Assembly: GCA_951799425.1 (NCBI GenBank)
Contig: OX637395.1
Location: 1,508,501-1,572,500 of the forward strand
Direction: 5' to 3'
Length of the DNA: 64,000 nucleotides
From: Ilex aquifolium
Taxonomy: Eukaryota > Streptophyta > Magnoliopsida > Aquifoliales > Aquifoliaceae
Made by a program: the position numbers and the translations under genes. A model generated the notes under the pieces. That model saw only the letters and a program-made list of their open reading frames with translations, did not search any database and was not told the origin of the DNA. This document shows positions 33,323 through 44,918 of the stretch, piece after piece (the stretch's first letter is position 1; the number at the start of each line of letters is the position of its first letter).

Positions 33323-36300
33323 CAACCGTTGTTGTTATTTGAAATAAGATTGATTATTCAGCTCCAAAACGGGGAAAAAAAAAAGCTTCTTTTAAAAACA
33401 ACGAATAACACAATTTCATGTTGTGAGTAATTATTTGATTATCATATGTTTAACCATACATCTATTCTGATAATAAACGGAGAAGATCGGGTTTGAGGTC
33501 GTCTCCCTTTATTAGTGGTTATTGGCCGTTAATTCATAGTAATTTAAGGCAACAATATTTTTTAAATAAAATAAAAAATACAAACATATTTAACTTTTTC
33601 ATCTACAATTTGTCATCTAAAACTTCTCATCTCTCGTAACCCTTGTTTTCATCTCGCGTTTTTCTTCCTTAACTTTTTCTCTCCATCGATAAAATATTTA
33701 CTCTCTCTCTCTCTCAATATGCTTTTATCCATGACCAACACTCCTTTCGAAATGCTTTACACACGCACTAATTTGCAGACGTATTGCGTGTGTCACATAA
33801 TCTAGCATATCTAAAAAACCATAAAAGCTGATTGCATAGGATACCTTTACATTATTGAGGAGAAATAAGAAGTTGAGTGTATCTTAAACAGTAGCAACAA
33901 AAGAAGAACAAAAACACAAACAAATGATCATCATAAGATTCTGTGACCCAAAGGAAAAAGAACAGAGTGCTGCCTTGGCATGAACATGTTCTTTCCACTG
34001 TTTATGAAACATAGATAGAATCACATCTATTCCCATTTTGGTCGGCCAATATATAATTAATAAACTCATATTTTTCAAGGGTAAAATACAGTTTTAATGG
34101 TCATTTTGATTTATCAAAAAAATAGTGTTTAAATTTTTTATATTATAAAAGAGTCGATGCTGCTTTTCGGCCTCATGTGGCGGGTCCCTCACATCACACC
34201 CTCCCCTGATTTTCTGTTGTCATTTAGTGTTCTGATTGTGGGTCCACTTTTAGTCCTTATTTTCTCTCTTTATTTCAGCAGACAAACCAAACGTGGGGAG
34301 GGATGGCTTTTCTCATCCATTAAAAGAAAAGTCAGTCTTTATTATATTTGATTGTTTCCATTTATTATTTGGTCTCACAATTGTTTTTTATTCAACGATC
34401 AGGGATATTCAGATCAATTTACGCACATTTCAATTAATTTTTTTCCAATCCGGTCAAAAGTAGACTATTCATGCTAGAATTAGAGTATTCATGATAGATA
34501 AATCCCTCGTAATTCTGGCCTTAAGAGGCTACCAAAATTCAAACTCAAAATGTCTAGATTTACAGTTCGTCTCTGTTATCGTTTGAGTTATCCTTACGGT
34601 TATCTCACACCTTTTTCTAAACCCTTTCATCCGACATAAATCTTGTATCAAGATATTTTCTTATCAGAAACCCTTCTCTCTGTCACCCAACTTTCCATCC
34701 TATCTCTCTCTCTCCCCCACCCACCCACCCACACAAAACTACACATATTATATTTATACACAATATATTTATATATGTGCATGTATTTTACTACTACACA
34801 TACAAGACAAAAAAAGGGAAGTAAACATGACTTAAAAAACCAGTGAATCTCCTCTTGAAAACTGTACCATTTGAAATCAAAGCATGCAGCAATCAACTCA
34901 AAGGGTAAGGAGATCTCTTTTGGGATCTATATATATGAAAAGCTCTATTGCATAGCAAAGTAGCAGCCAGTGAACATTGTTCCACAAAAGCCAAAACAAA
35001 TGCTTGAAGGTAATAAATCTATTAGGAAAAGTATACTCATAAGCAGCATGCATAAAACCCAAAGAGGGGACGTAAAAAATTAATCTATGACCTTTTTGTT
35101 ACAAAAATATTGAAAAAACAATCAAATATGACCAATTAAGCTTGATCGAACTTCTTATTGAATTTTAATGGTGATTATTCTCTTCAAGATTTACCGATGC
35201 GAGCCCGTGGCTGCCTTGCTTGAAGAGTCACTTTGGTCCTTCAATTTTTCAATTCGTGTTACAATAATTCTAAAAAAGTGACTCAGTGCATGAATCACCA
35301 ATAACAATGGTGTCTTCCATCATTAGATATTCGCAGTCCTACTCCGCATACATAGAAGCTATCCCAAGTAACCATACTAGAGTCACTTTGATTTTCATTC
35401 TTTTATAATTTTATCATTTTAGTTTTGAAATTTTATCATTTTTCATTTGGATATTATAGTTATCAAGAAATAAAGTTAAATATTTATTTTTTCCATCTAC
35501 CTGGACGTCACGCATCACGTCGTCAAAATAAAAAATATTTATTTTTTGAGCCCACAGAAATTGGGAAAGTAATAAGATGAAAAGGTTGAAGATGTCCTTA
35601 TTTTCTTGTCATATATTTTTGGATCAACACTAAACCTTTACCTTCCAATTATGTCGATAACACTTGTTTGAGTCTTCAATGATGGCAACTCTGACTGTGA
35701 AACCTTACTAAAGTGTCCACTCCCCTGCAACCATACAATTTGTTGGGCTAAATACACTTTCACCCTCTCAATTATCTTCTTTATCTTACACTATGTCTTC
35801 AACTATGAATTTTTTACATTACACCTCGTATATTATTTGTTTTACATTGTTCCTTCACTTATTATATATATATTTCTTATTATTTTATTATTTTATTTTT
35901 TTATAGGGGCCGCACAAACGCAAGCTCCCATTGTTACAAATTTTGACGTAGGGTCCACCACTTGCATAGACCTTAAGTGGGCACCCCTCCTGAGTGCAAT
36001 GAGGGTCACCAACCTAGACTATGGGCCTTCTTGATCACTCATTGACCTCCTCTAGATAAATATATATATTTCTTATTCTTCACCTCCAATCATATGTCAT
36101 TTAAATTCTAGATACTACATAGATCCGCAATGCATGCAATTATCTTGAAATCACAAATGTCGGTCAACAAAACATCTCTTGCGATACTCAACCTTAAAAA
36201 TTCGATGTATTAAAAACAAAAACTTTGTCATTTGAACTACTTGACGAGTTAGAATCAAACAATGTTTCTGCAATGCATATTTTATCATTATGGTTATTGT

Positions 36301-36416
36301 TTAGCTGTTTAATTTTGCAGGCATCTCTTGATAGCATAACTTTTGTCTGAAAGTTAGGCTGTGGTGCTTTCAAAATTGTGGGGATTTGTCATGAGGTTGC
36401 TAAACTTACATTGGCC
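33323..36416. other. AT-rich spacer
   Basis: No gene was recognised. It contains SINE copy E (34383-34603) and short CT tracts near 33703-33715 and 34703-34714. The many short frames here are low-complexity and match no family. Confidence 0.45.
34383..34603 (-). mobile_element. Unnamed SINE family, copy E
   Basis: Read on the minus strand: a head with AGGATAACTCAAACGATAAC, GACGAACTGTAAATCTAGAC, then GAGTTTGAATTTTGGTAGCC (the B-box region) and the body with TCATGAATACTCTAATTCTA. GACCGGATTGG follows, and the end is CTGATCGTTGAAT before an A-rich tail. It is nearly complete. Copies E, F and G together define the 5' head: AACTCAA, TGATAAC, GAGACG, CTGTAAAT. Confidence 0.65.
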
Positions 36417-37350
36417 TAAGTAAACTTTGCCTCAAGCCCCTAAAAGATAAAAGGAAAAAACTTGCTAATCACTTTCTAGAAGATGGTTTATTTTGTTCTT
36501 TCTTCTTGATTGATTCTATTTTCTTTAAAGGATCAAATCAAAACTCACATAAATTAAAGAGAATAGTAGACCAACCAATTAATGAATTACATTTGATCAA
36601 AAAACAAGTATAGAAAGAGGATTTCAGTACACAATTCTCTCGCAAAGATTAAAATTTTGTTTCGAAACAGTCAAAACGTTTCTGTTTTCAAGGAAATCAA
36701 AATGAATTAGTGATGAAATCGAAATTCTAATACTTCAAGGTGTTTCACAACGTTTTGAGATGTTTCGTAGTATTTTAACACATTTATACAATTATTTTAG
36801 AATGTTTCAAGGTGTTTCAAGATGCTTTGGGATATTTTGACCAATATTTTATAAAAATAATTCTCAATTTTTACATTCGTTTCCATTATGTTTTCGAAAC
36901 AGGTGGGTCGAAAACGTTTATATTTATTGGAGGACCGAAAGTCCGAATCAGATTTACGTAACCTTATTCTCTTTTAAATGCGGAGAGATTATTTCATTAT
37001 TCAGGTCTTTAACGCCTAAGACAGAATAGAACAATGATATATTTACATAGTTGGAGGAAAGGACGGGATGACAAATCCCCTCCGGTCCATTTTTATCAAT
37101 TTCTATTAATAGCTAGTATCTGTCGCGCGTTACTAGTGTAGATAAAGATCCAAATTTGAAATAAAAAAAATTTGAATAAATAAATAAAGTAGGCAATTTT
37201 TTTTAATTTTATTTTCCGAAGAGATATGCCAGATCTAGGGGACAAAAAAAAAAGCACAAACTTGTGTAGTTGACAAAGTCGTATAGGGATCAAGTAAAAG
37301 ACTTCAAGAATTTTATTGTTTATTTACTATTCCTAATTCAATTAAATAAA
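36417..37350. repeat. Segmental duplication, unit 1
   Basis: Starts TAAGTAAACTTTGCCTCAAG. The first 250 bp or so are almost identical to 37447-37700 (unit 2, offset 1030 bp). The rest matches unit 2 more loosely: the GTTTTGAGATGTTTCG region, GCGGAGAGATTATTT, CAATGATATATTTACAT with GGGATGACAAATCCCCTCC, then GCCAGATCTAGGGG and AGTTGACAAAGTCGTATA. No coding capacity was recognised. Confidence 0.75.
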
Positions 37351-37446
37351 AACAAAACGATCATTTTATTAGTTTAATGACTTTCACGTCCTTCTTGAAC
37401 TGCTTAAACTCATCCCTTAAAAAAGCACAATAACAGTCCAGATTAT

Positions 37447-39560
37447 TAAGTAAACTTTGCCTCAAGCCCCTAAAAGATAAAAGGAAAAAACTTGCTAATC
37501 ACTTTCAAGAAGATGGTTTATTTTGTTCTTTCTTCTTGATTGATTCTATTTTCTTTAAAGGATCAAATCAAAACTTACATAAATTAAAGAGAATAGTAGA
37601 CCAACCAATTAATGAAATTAAATTTGATCAAAAAACAAGTACAGAAAGAGGATTTCAGTACACAATTCTCTCGCAAAGATTAAAATTTTGTTTCGAAATA
37701 TTTTTGTTTCATAATATTTTGAGTTGTTTTGTAATATTTCGGCGCATTTACACATTTGTTTTGGAATATTTCAAGATGTTTTGAGATATTTCGAACAATG
37801 TTTTATAAAAATAATTCTCAATTTTTTTATTCGTTTCAATTCTATTTTCAAAACAGGTCGTAAAATTTTTGTTTCTTAGGTGACTGAGATTTACGTAGTC
37901 TTATCCCCTTTGAATGCGGAGAGATTATTTTCATTACTTAGATCCTTAAGACCTAAGACACAATAAAAAAACATTGTTCAAGGATGTGAACAGTAACTTG
38001 GCTAGGAAAAGTACTGTAAGCAGTAATCTTGACTAGTACTCACGCCTAAGGTTCCTTAAACATCACATCTAAGGTTTGAATTTCATTGCACAATCCTCAA
38101 AACATATAATTGCTGAACAATTCTGGTAAATATTCTCTCTCTATTTTATTAAAAATATCCCTAGCAATATATAGAGTTCGAAATATAAAGACTAAATTAC
38201 TTAGATTAAGAAAATAAAATAGAATTAGCACTTTAGACTCTAGAAACATCCAATACTAGAATTTGACTCAAAAGACGACCATGGGTCACATTATGACCCG
38301 TTCCAGCAAATGTGAAAATTTTAAAAATACCCTTGACTCTAAAAAATATAAAAATGATACAAAAAATACTAATGCCAGGAAAGTGACTCAAACTAACTCA
38401 AAATAAGACTCCAATATAATATTGCAAGGTTCCATATGGATCTTTGTCTTGATGACAAACAAAAGATGTTGCAAAGAGATAGAATCAAAAACTATTACTA
38501 CAAATTTGAATGAGCAAGAGGAAGGGAAGAAGGTTACAATGGAAGGGCACACTACCAAGCTTCATATTCAATATCAATTCCAAGAATTGCTTTTTGTCCA
38601 CTTTGTTCCAATGATTTTGTTTTTCCAAAGAGTACGGCGACACAACTAAAAAGATTGATCTCCAAATCTCTTTTTTGTTTTCTCAACTCATGAACAAAAA
38701 TAGACATCATCTTAACTCTTCTTAGAGACAGCCACATATGTAATTTCAAGGCTAGCGAACTTCCCACCTTCAAAACCCGAGGTAGAGTTTTTCTCCAACC
38801 GTAGGAGAACGATGCAACTCATAAACAATGATATATTTACATGGTTGGAGGAGGGGGCGGGATGACAAATCCCCTCCAGTCCATTTTTATCAATTTCTAT
38901 TAATAGTTAGTATCTGTCGTATATTTTTTGTGATCCACTTATATAATAGATTCTAGTTAAATTTATAATTGATGATCAATCATTAAAAAAAAATTGAAAA
39001 AATATTCAATTTAAATTAACTCAACAACATTTTAAACCAAACTATTGCTTTTTTATTGAGTGAAATTGAAAAAAAAAACATACAAACTGATCTATTTTAA
39101 TGCATATGCATAGATGCAACCTGGTTAGGAAACAAACATACCCACTCCACTTATGTATGATCCAAACTTGAAATAAAAAAAAAATTGAATAAATAAATAA
39201 AGTAGTCAACTTTATTTATTTTCCCAAGGGATATGTCAGATCTAGGGGGACAAAAAAAAAAGCACAAACTTGTGTATTTCTTTTTTTTTTTTTTTGCTAA
39301 AAGGTGTCTAGAGGTTTACATCGGCTATTCCTGGAGTTCGGATACTGGTTATTGTAATTTGAGTGTGTTTAAAACATTTTTCTTCATAAATAAGAATGAT
39401 TGACCTTTAGAGCCATCTGAATATTGGAACTTAAAACATCTAAATTATCAAATGTCAGATTCAACTATTACACTACTCCTAATAGTTACAAACTTGTTTA
39501 GTTGACAAAGTCGTATAAGGATAAATTTTTTTACAAGACTCCAAGGATTTTACAAGACTC
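37447..39560. repeat. Segmental duplication, unit 2, expanded by insertions
   Basis: Same order of blocks as unit 1 but stretched from about 0.93 kb to about 2.1 kb. Extra sequence lies at about 37978-38820 (roughly 0.84 kb), about 38925-39165 and about 39280-39490. Each interrupts otherwise alignable sequence, and the first insertion is framed by ACACAATAAAAAA and AAACAATGATATATTT. The first 250 bp are much more similar to unit 1 than the rest, which suggests uneven divergence or gene conversion. Confidence 0.65.
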
Positions 39561-39720
39561 AAAAACGATCATTTTATTAATGAGTTTCATTACAAATTTT
39601 GTTTAAGGATCTTGGAATCATTTCATAAATGTCAACTATTCATCTATGTTATTTCTTTATAACCAATAGTGGTTACCATATATTTATAATTTTTGAAACT
39701 AAATTACCTATGTATTCTTT

Positions 39721-39900
39721 GTTTTTTTTGTTCAACAGTCTAAGGTGTCTGCAATACATTACGCGCACTTCAACTAATCCTCTCTCCAGTTCAGTCAAAG
39801 ACAGGTCATCTACATCAAGACTAAAATATTTATGAAGGATAAATCTCTCATCACCTGACCCCAAGGGGTTGACAAGATTCGAACTCAGGTTACAACTCAA
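39721..39900 (-). mobile_element. Unnamed SINE family, copy F
   Basis: Minus strand: GAGTTCGAATCTTGTCAACC (the B-box region, about 39869-39888), body with TCATAAATATTTTAGTCTTG and GATGACCTGTCTTTGACTG, 3' end GACTGTTGAACAAAAAAAAC. The plus-strand poly-T at 39722-39729 is its A tail. Confidence 0.6.
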
Positions 39901-40438
39901 ACTAGTTGAACGGGTTAGATGATCAATTTATACCCAACTCAAGTTGTAAAATTTTCAATCCTAACCCAATCCAAATTCGATTTCTAGCCTGAGACACTAA
40001 AATCAAGTATTGTCCAAGTTAATTTCAGGTGTTAATTTGGGTTGGTTCAGGTTAACTAATTCGAACTTCAGGGTTGAATTTTTGGCTCAATTTCAAGAGC
40101 CTAACCAACTCAAATTCAAAATAAATTCACTAAAAATTTAAAATACCTTAAAATTTGTATATATATAATCTTGGGTTGAACCCAAAATTGTGAATTCGGG
40201 TTAAATCTGTAAACCCAAAATTTCAACCCTAAGTATAGTCCAAATTTAAATCGATGTTTTTCAGCCCAAGCCCAACCCAACCCAACCCAAGTGTTGTTTG
40301 TGCCGAAGCTTCATTTCGAGTTAGACTGGATCCACTCCACTTCACAAATTGCAAAAACAATTTCGCTGCGAAAGCAAGAATTCTCTCGTAGGGTCAGTGT
40401 CATCACAACCAGCCATTCCTCACAGATACCAGAAAACA
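39901..40438. other. Spacer upstream of an orphan first exon
   Basis: 39901-40300 is a repeat-like stretch built from AACCCAA, GGGTTGG and CTCAAGTTG motifs ending in CCCAACCCAACCCAACCC. It is similar in style to the MITE family, but no end was found. 40300-40438 looks like a promoter or leader for the exon at 40439, with no clear TATA box. Confidence 0.35.
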
Positions 40439-40507
40439 ATGGCGGATGAACAATCTGTAACGGCGGGAAACGCCACATTGATGACACCGTCGCCTCCACC
40501 TCTAGCG
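40439..40507 (+). pseudogene. Orphan first-exon-like coding piece, gene unknown
   Basis: ATG in good context (AACAATGGCGG) opens 23 codons (MADEQSVTAGNATLMTPSPP, then PLA), ending exactly at a GT donor (GCG|GTAAAA). A pure CT tract lies just inside the putative intron. The base composition and Kozak-like context look like a genuine plant first exon. No continuation was found before the CYP gene at 42033. It could be the remnant of a disrupted gene, or a very short unrecognised gene. The family is not recognised. Confidence 0.35.
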
Positions 40508-40513
40508 GTAAAA

Positions 40514-40515
<2 letters not shown>

Positions 40516-40564
<49 letters not shown>
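40516..40564. repeat. (CT)24 microsatellite
   Basis: Uninterrupted CT repeat of about 49 bp directly after the possible splice donor at 40508. It is the longest perfect CT tract in the window. Confidence 0.95.
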
Positions 40565-40569
<5 letters not shown>

Positions 40570-41303
40570 GTACATACAAGCGTGTAATTTGAGTTTTTTA
40601 TTTTGCAATTAGATGAGGTAGATTCTTTGATCAATGGAATGAAATCCAAACTCGATATAAGACAGTCAATTTAAATATCTCATGAATTTCATTCTCATGA
40701 TTCATATCCAAATATGTTAAAAAGTAAAAAATCTTGTTTGAAAATTCGATTTGATTCAAAAGACTCAATTAAGTTGAATTTTAGGAAATTTCAGATGAAC
40801 ATCAAGTAAGATTAATGAAATGACTGCTCAATTTTATCGTACATGTAAATACGTATCAATGTAACTAGGATCATATTGCGATTGGAGTGGACGTTGTTAT
40901 ATTCAAAACCGACTATGTGAAATATGGTATAAATGATTCATATTACTATATAGTCTATATTAGGACTATTGATCAAAAAAATAAATTTAAATCACACTAA
41001 TCAAATTCATATTCGTATCAAATCTGATCTATTTTTTTATATAAATAGATAGATCACTATTAAAATAAGAATCAACTGTTATAAATATCAAATAAATAGC
41101 TATAGCATTAGACAAAGGCTTCATGAATGGGTGAAGAGAAACTGGAATGAGGGCACAGTAAAAGAGGGAGACAAAAAAAAAAGTGTTTCGTTTGACAATT
41201 ATTGTACCCTTCATTTCTTGGTTGGATCAAATTCGATCCATTGAAAAATGTTGCACGATGGAGTCATCCCTAAGCAAATGAGTTCCTTGTCCTGAATTGT
41301 ACC

Positions 41304-41390
41304 ATAGAAAAACTTATGGATCATTGAGAACAGGTGATGACTTGGAATAGAAAAACTTATGGATCATTGAGAACAGGTGATGACTTGGAA
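41304..41390. repeat. 43-bp tandem duplication
   Basis: Two copies, 41304-41346 and 41347-41389, both reading ATAGAAAAACTTATGGATC and on to GGTGATGACTTGGA, apparently identical. It lies in spacer about 650 bp upstream of the P450 gene. Confidence 0.9.
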
Positions 41391-41961
41391 AGCTTGTATC
41401 ATCCGATCTCTATCATGCAGTTGACAATTTTTTTTTTATTTCACTTCTTTGTTTTATTTTATTAGGGAGAGAATCACATTCCATCTTTGCTTAGAAATGA
41501 AGAGATAGAATACATTACTTTGATCTCTCTAGGAGTTAGCTGTCATAGAGCTTTTCATATAGGAGTTGAGCACATTCTATAAGATTTTAGGTTTCTGAAG
41601 CAATTGATATTCGGGTACAGTATCATTCATAGTTGTTGATTCTATCACCTTGTTTTCGTTTTTTTTTTTTTTTCCATTTGTAACTGGCTCCTTATTGGGA
41701 TTGTGTACAAGTATAACCATGTCTTCATTTGTGTATTTTTAAATTTGTGGACACAATTCTAATTTCTTTTGTTAATGTTTTCTCAACAACTAATGTGATA
41801 ATAATAATAATAATGGCATTCTTAATCTGGGTGGATCTGGGTATGAGCTGGGGTCTCTTGTCAGGGAGAATTGTTAAGACAATGTGACAGGAGAGATGTT
41901 AGGTGAGGGAAGCTGTTGAGTTTCTATGACTTCATTCATGGTCACTGCAGCGCGAGAACAC

Positions 41962-41968
41962 TATAAAA
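41962..41968 (+). promoter_or_regulatory. TATA box of the CYP96 gene
   Basis: TATAAAA in CACTATAAAAGC, 71 bp upstream of the ATG at 42033. Transcription would be expected to start near 41995, giving a leader of about 40 nt. Confidence 0.7.
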
Positions 41969-42032
41969 GCTCAAGCTTGCAGCTAGACCAGTGACAACAA
42001 TAAAAATAACTCTAATACAGCTCTCCAATTCA

Positions 42033-43589
42033 ATGGCTATCATTGAATACCCTGAGATATTGATCTGTGTTCTCTACTTTCTCTTTATTTGGTATAGGAG
42101 CTGGAGTGCTCGGAGAAGGCAGAAAAGCTCACTCCCCACGAATTGGCCTCTTGTTGGCATGCTTCCGGGGCTACTTCTAAACATTCATCGCATCCACGAT
42201 TATGTGACAGAGTTTTTGGAAGAATCTGGGGGAACGTTGGAGATCAAAGGCCCTTGGTTTGCTCACATGGACATGTTATTCACATGTGATCCTGACAATA
42301 TTCACTACATATTGAGCAAGAAATTTTCAAACTTCGAAAAGGGTCCCGATTTCATAAAGATATTTGATATGCTAGGAGATGGGATTTTCAATTCTGAAGG
42401 GGAATCATGGAAAACCCAAAGGAAAACCGCTTTGCCCATATTCCACCATCAAGATTACCACAAGTTTGTCGCAAAAACTACATGGAACAAGGCGGAAAAG
42501 GGGCTGATCCCAGTTCTTGATCTTGTATCAGAACTAGGAATGGAGGTGAACTTGCCAGAGTTACTTCAGAGATTTACCTATGATACTGCTTGCATATTGG
42601 TTTTGGGTCATGATCCGACTGTACTTTCAATTGATTTACCAGAATATCCGCACCAAACTGTGTTCGGTGATGGTGGGGAAGCAGTATTTTATAGGCACTT
42701 TCTGCCAGAAAGCTACTGGAAGCTGCAAAGCTGGCTTCGAATGGGGGCAGAAAAGAAGCTGAGTAATGCCTTGAAGACCTTGCATCTGTTTCTAGACAAA
42801 TGTATCTCATCAAAGCGTGAAGAATTAAGAAATAGGAGTATAACCAAAATGGAAGATAAAGATCAAGGGGAGTTTTCTGACTTGCTAACACCATTCATGA
42901 TAATTGCGGAAGAAATAATTAGTGTTACACGTTCTGGTGATTCTGAAAAGTTTCTAAGAGACATCCTTTTGAATTTCTTGTTTGCCGGAAGAGACTCTTT
43001 AAGTGCAGCTCTCAGTTGGTTCTTTTGGCTTGTTGGGACCAACCCAATAGTAGAAAAGGAGATTCGCGAAGAAATCATACAAAATTTGCCTGTGAAAGAA
43101 GATGGAAGTTGGAGTTTTTCCTGTCCAGAAGATGTAAAGAAACTAGTTTATCTCCGTGCAGCGATCTGTGAAACATTAAGGCTATATCCACCGATTGGTT
43201 TGAATCACAAAGCTCCACTGCAAAACGACATTCTTCCAAGTGGCCATTGCCTGAATCAGAATACAAAAACTGTGCTTTCTTTCTACTCGATGGGAAGGAT
43301 GGAGACGATATGGGGCAAAGATTGCTTAGAGTTTAAGCCCAGGAGATGGATTTCGGAGAAAGGTGGGATCAAACACGAACCATCTTTCAAGTTCCCAGCG
43401 TTTAATGTAGGGCCAAGGACTTGTTTAGGTAAAGAGATCTCTTTCATCCAAATGCAAATCATTGCTGCCACCATTATACATAATTATCATATTCAAGTGG
43501 TAGAAGGTCATCCTATTTCTCCCATGCCTGCTGTTATTCTTCAAATGCAACATGGTTTGAAGGTCAGGGTTACCAAAAGATATGTCTGA
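42033..43589 (+). CDS. Cytochrome P450, CYP96 family (alkane hydroxylase MAH1-like)
   Basis: Single-exon P450 of 518 codons, a usual length for the CYP86 clan. CYP96 enzymes hydroxylate long-chain aliphatics; the best known, CYP96A15/MAH1, makes secondary alcohols and ketones of stem wax. N-terminal anchor is about residues 7-20 (PEILICVLYFLFIW), so it is an ER membrane protein. I-helix AGRDSLS is at 318-324; most relatives have AGRDT. ExxR is ETLR at 380-383, then FKPRRW at 434-439, and the heme loop FNVGPRTCLG has Cys464. KGPWF, DGIFNSEGESWKTQRK and LSFYSMGRME are typical of CYP96. A GTG-initiated extension to 41991 is in frame, but the ATG at 42033 follows a well-placed TATA box and starts at the usual anchor. 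All P450 signatures are intact. The substrate cannot be read from sequence. Confidence 0.94.
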   Translation: MAIIEYPEILICVLYFLFIWYRSWSARRRQKSSLPTNWPLVGMLPGLLLNIHRIHDYVTEFLEESGGTLEIKGPWFAHMDMLFTCDPDNIHYILSKKFSNFEKGPDFIKIFDMLGDGIFNSEGESWKTQRKTALPIFHHQDYHKFVAKTTWNKAEKGLIPVLDLVSELGMEVNLPELLQRFTYDTACILVLGHDPTVLSIDLPEYPHQTVFGDGGEAVFYRHFLPESYWKLQSWLRMGAEKKLSNALKTLHLFLDKCISSKREELRNRSITKMEDKDQGEFSDLLTPFMIIAEEIISVTRSGDSEKFLRDILLNFLFAGRDSLSAALSWFFWLVGTNPIVEKEIREEIIQNLPVKEDGSWSFSCPEDVKKLVYLRAAICETLRLYPPIGLNHKAPLQNDILPSGHCLNQNTKTVLSFYSMGRMETIWGKDCLEFKPRRWISEKGGIKHEPSFKFPAFNVGPRTCLGKEISFIQMQIIAATIIHNYHIQVVEGHPISPMPAVILQMQHGLKVRVTKRYV

Positions 43590-43792
43590 TACAGAATTCT
43601 GAGGGGTTGACCATTCTCAGAAGACGGGATTCTCGTACATTGAAATGTCTTTTCAGCCCGTGTTTGGCAATAAATTGTATGTGTTTCGGTTGTAGTGTAG
43701 TCCCATTTGTTCCCAATGCTGTTGCCTTGTTTATTTTAAATTGGTTTTTTCTTATATTTTCCCTTTGGCTGTAATGCATTACGTTTTCTATC

Positions 43793-43798
43793 AATAAA
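43793..43798 (+). terminator. Likely polyadenylation signal of the CYP96 gene
   Basis: AATAAA in TATCAATAAAAATAGG, about 200 bp after the stop codon and downstream of a TTGT-rich stretch. Confidence 0.5.
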
Positions 43799-43799
43799 A

Positions 43800-44918
43800 A
43801 TAGGGTTTGTTTACGGGGAAAAACCATTTCTATTACCTTGTCGTCAATTTGTTAAAATTTGGGCAAAAGCATGTCCGAAAAACCGAGTTGATTATGGTGT
43901 CGATTTTTTTTTTCAATACCATAATTCTATTTCCACGTTTGTGGTTAATTTATCATATTTGTGAGTGTTTTTATCATTATTGTAGTATCCAAAAAAATGA
44001 TAAAATTAAAATTTATAGTACTTTTTAGGCATTTTTTTAATTTAACCCACTGTATGGGGTATTTTTGTAATATTATTTATTTGCTTATTTTTTTTGGTAA
44101 TTTAGAATCATTAGATAGATTATAATTTTTATTATCTAATCCGGTCACATGTCCAAAGGCACAAGTAATGAAGCATAATCTATTTTTAACACAACCTTCT
44201 ATAGGCTCATATAGAAGAAAGAGCCGTACAATGGTTGGTGAGACTTGATCCTTTGGTGGTTGTTTGGTAAGAGAGTATTGAGGGTTTGACAAAATGAGTT
44301 TGAAAAAAAATAGTTCAAAATTCTCCCAAATTTTATGTTTGTATAAAAAATTCAATCTCGGGTTTTTAAACTCAGGCGTAGTTGGCCCAAAGATTAAACC
44401 CATGATCATGAATTTTGTCAAATCTAGGGAGAGGTGGGTTTGGGAAAATGGATAAGGAGTTAAAGATCCAAAAGACAATTGTACCATTTAATATGAGTAT
44501 GAATTAGATTGATCAATGGTAAAATAGTCATTTATAGCATAAATAGTTGTTAATAATTATGATATATCTGTAAATCCTAGATGTGTATATGTTGCATACT
44601 AAATATGAGTATAAACCGGATTGAATGTTAAATCTTATTTTTACAAAAAGGGATTTGAGTTTAGAAAAATTTGGAGAAATCAATCCAAACTGCTCTCTAA
44701 AATTCTTCCAAACAAGGCCTCGAGGATGGATCGTAATGGGACTCCAGTCTAATATGCTTTATGCTTGATTATTGTAGATTGAGATCAACTCTACATTTTT
44801 TATTTTATTTTATTTATAGAACGGGATCTGAAAAATCCTACACATACCCCCGAACCTATATATATCCCTGCACCTCAGAAAGTACTGCTACCAAAAACCT
44901 ATATATAGAAAGCTATTG
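43800..44918. other. Spacer between CYP96 and the MESD-like gene
   Basis: No gene was recognised. About 43880-44060 resembles the AT-rich element around 28130-28330 in reverse orientation (shared TTATCATATTTGTGAGTG and TTTTATCATTAT motifs). About 44240-44722 has loose inverted ends (GGTTGTTTGGTAAGAGAG, and TTCTTCCAAACAAGGCC), suggesting an old DNA transposon without clear target duplication. TATA-like CTATATATAG lies at 44899-44908, very close to the next ATG, and CTATATATATCC near 44857. Confidence 0.4.

Noticed and set aside
40420-40608. Minus-strand frame with a run of Arg-Glu dipeptides
   Set aside because: It is a translation of the CT microsatellite.
41991-42032. N-terminal extension of the P450
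   Set aside because: Starts at GTG, lies right at the predicted transcription start and has no counterpart in the family. The ATG at 42033 fits.
44077-44487. Minus-strand open frame of 136 codons
   Set aside because: Protein composition is not family-like and it lies across a probable old DNA transposon.
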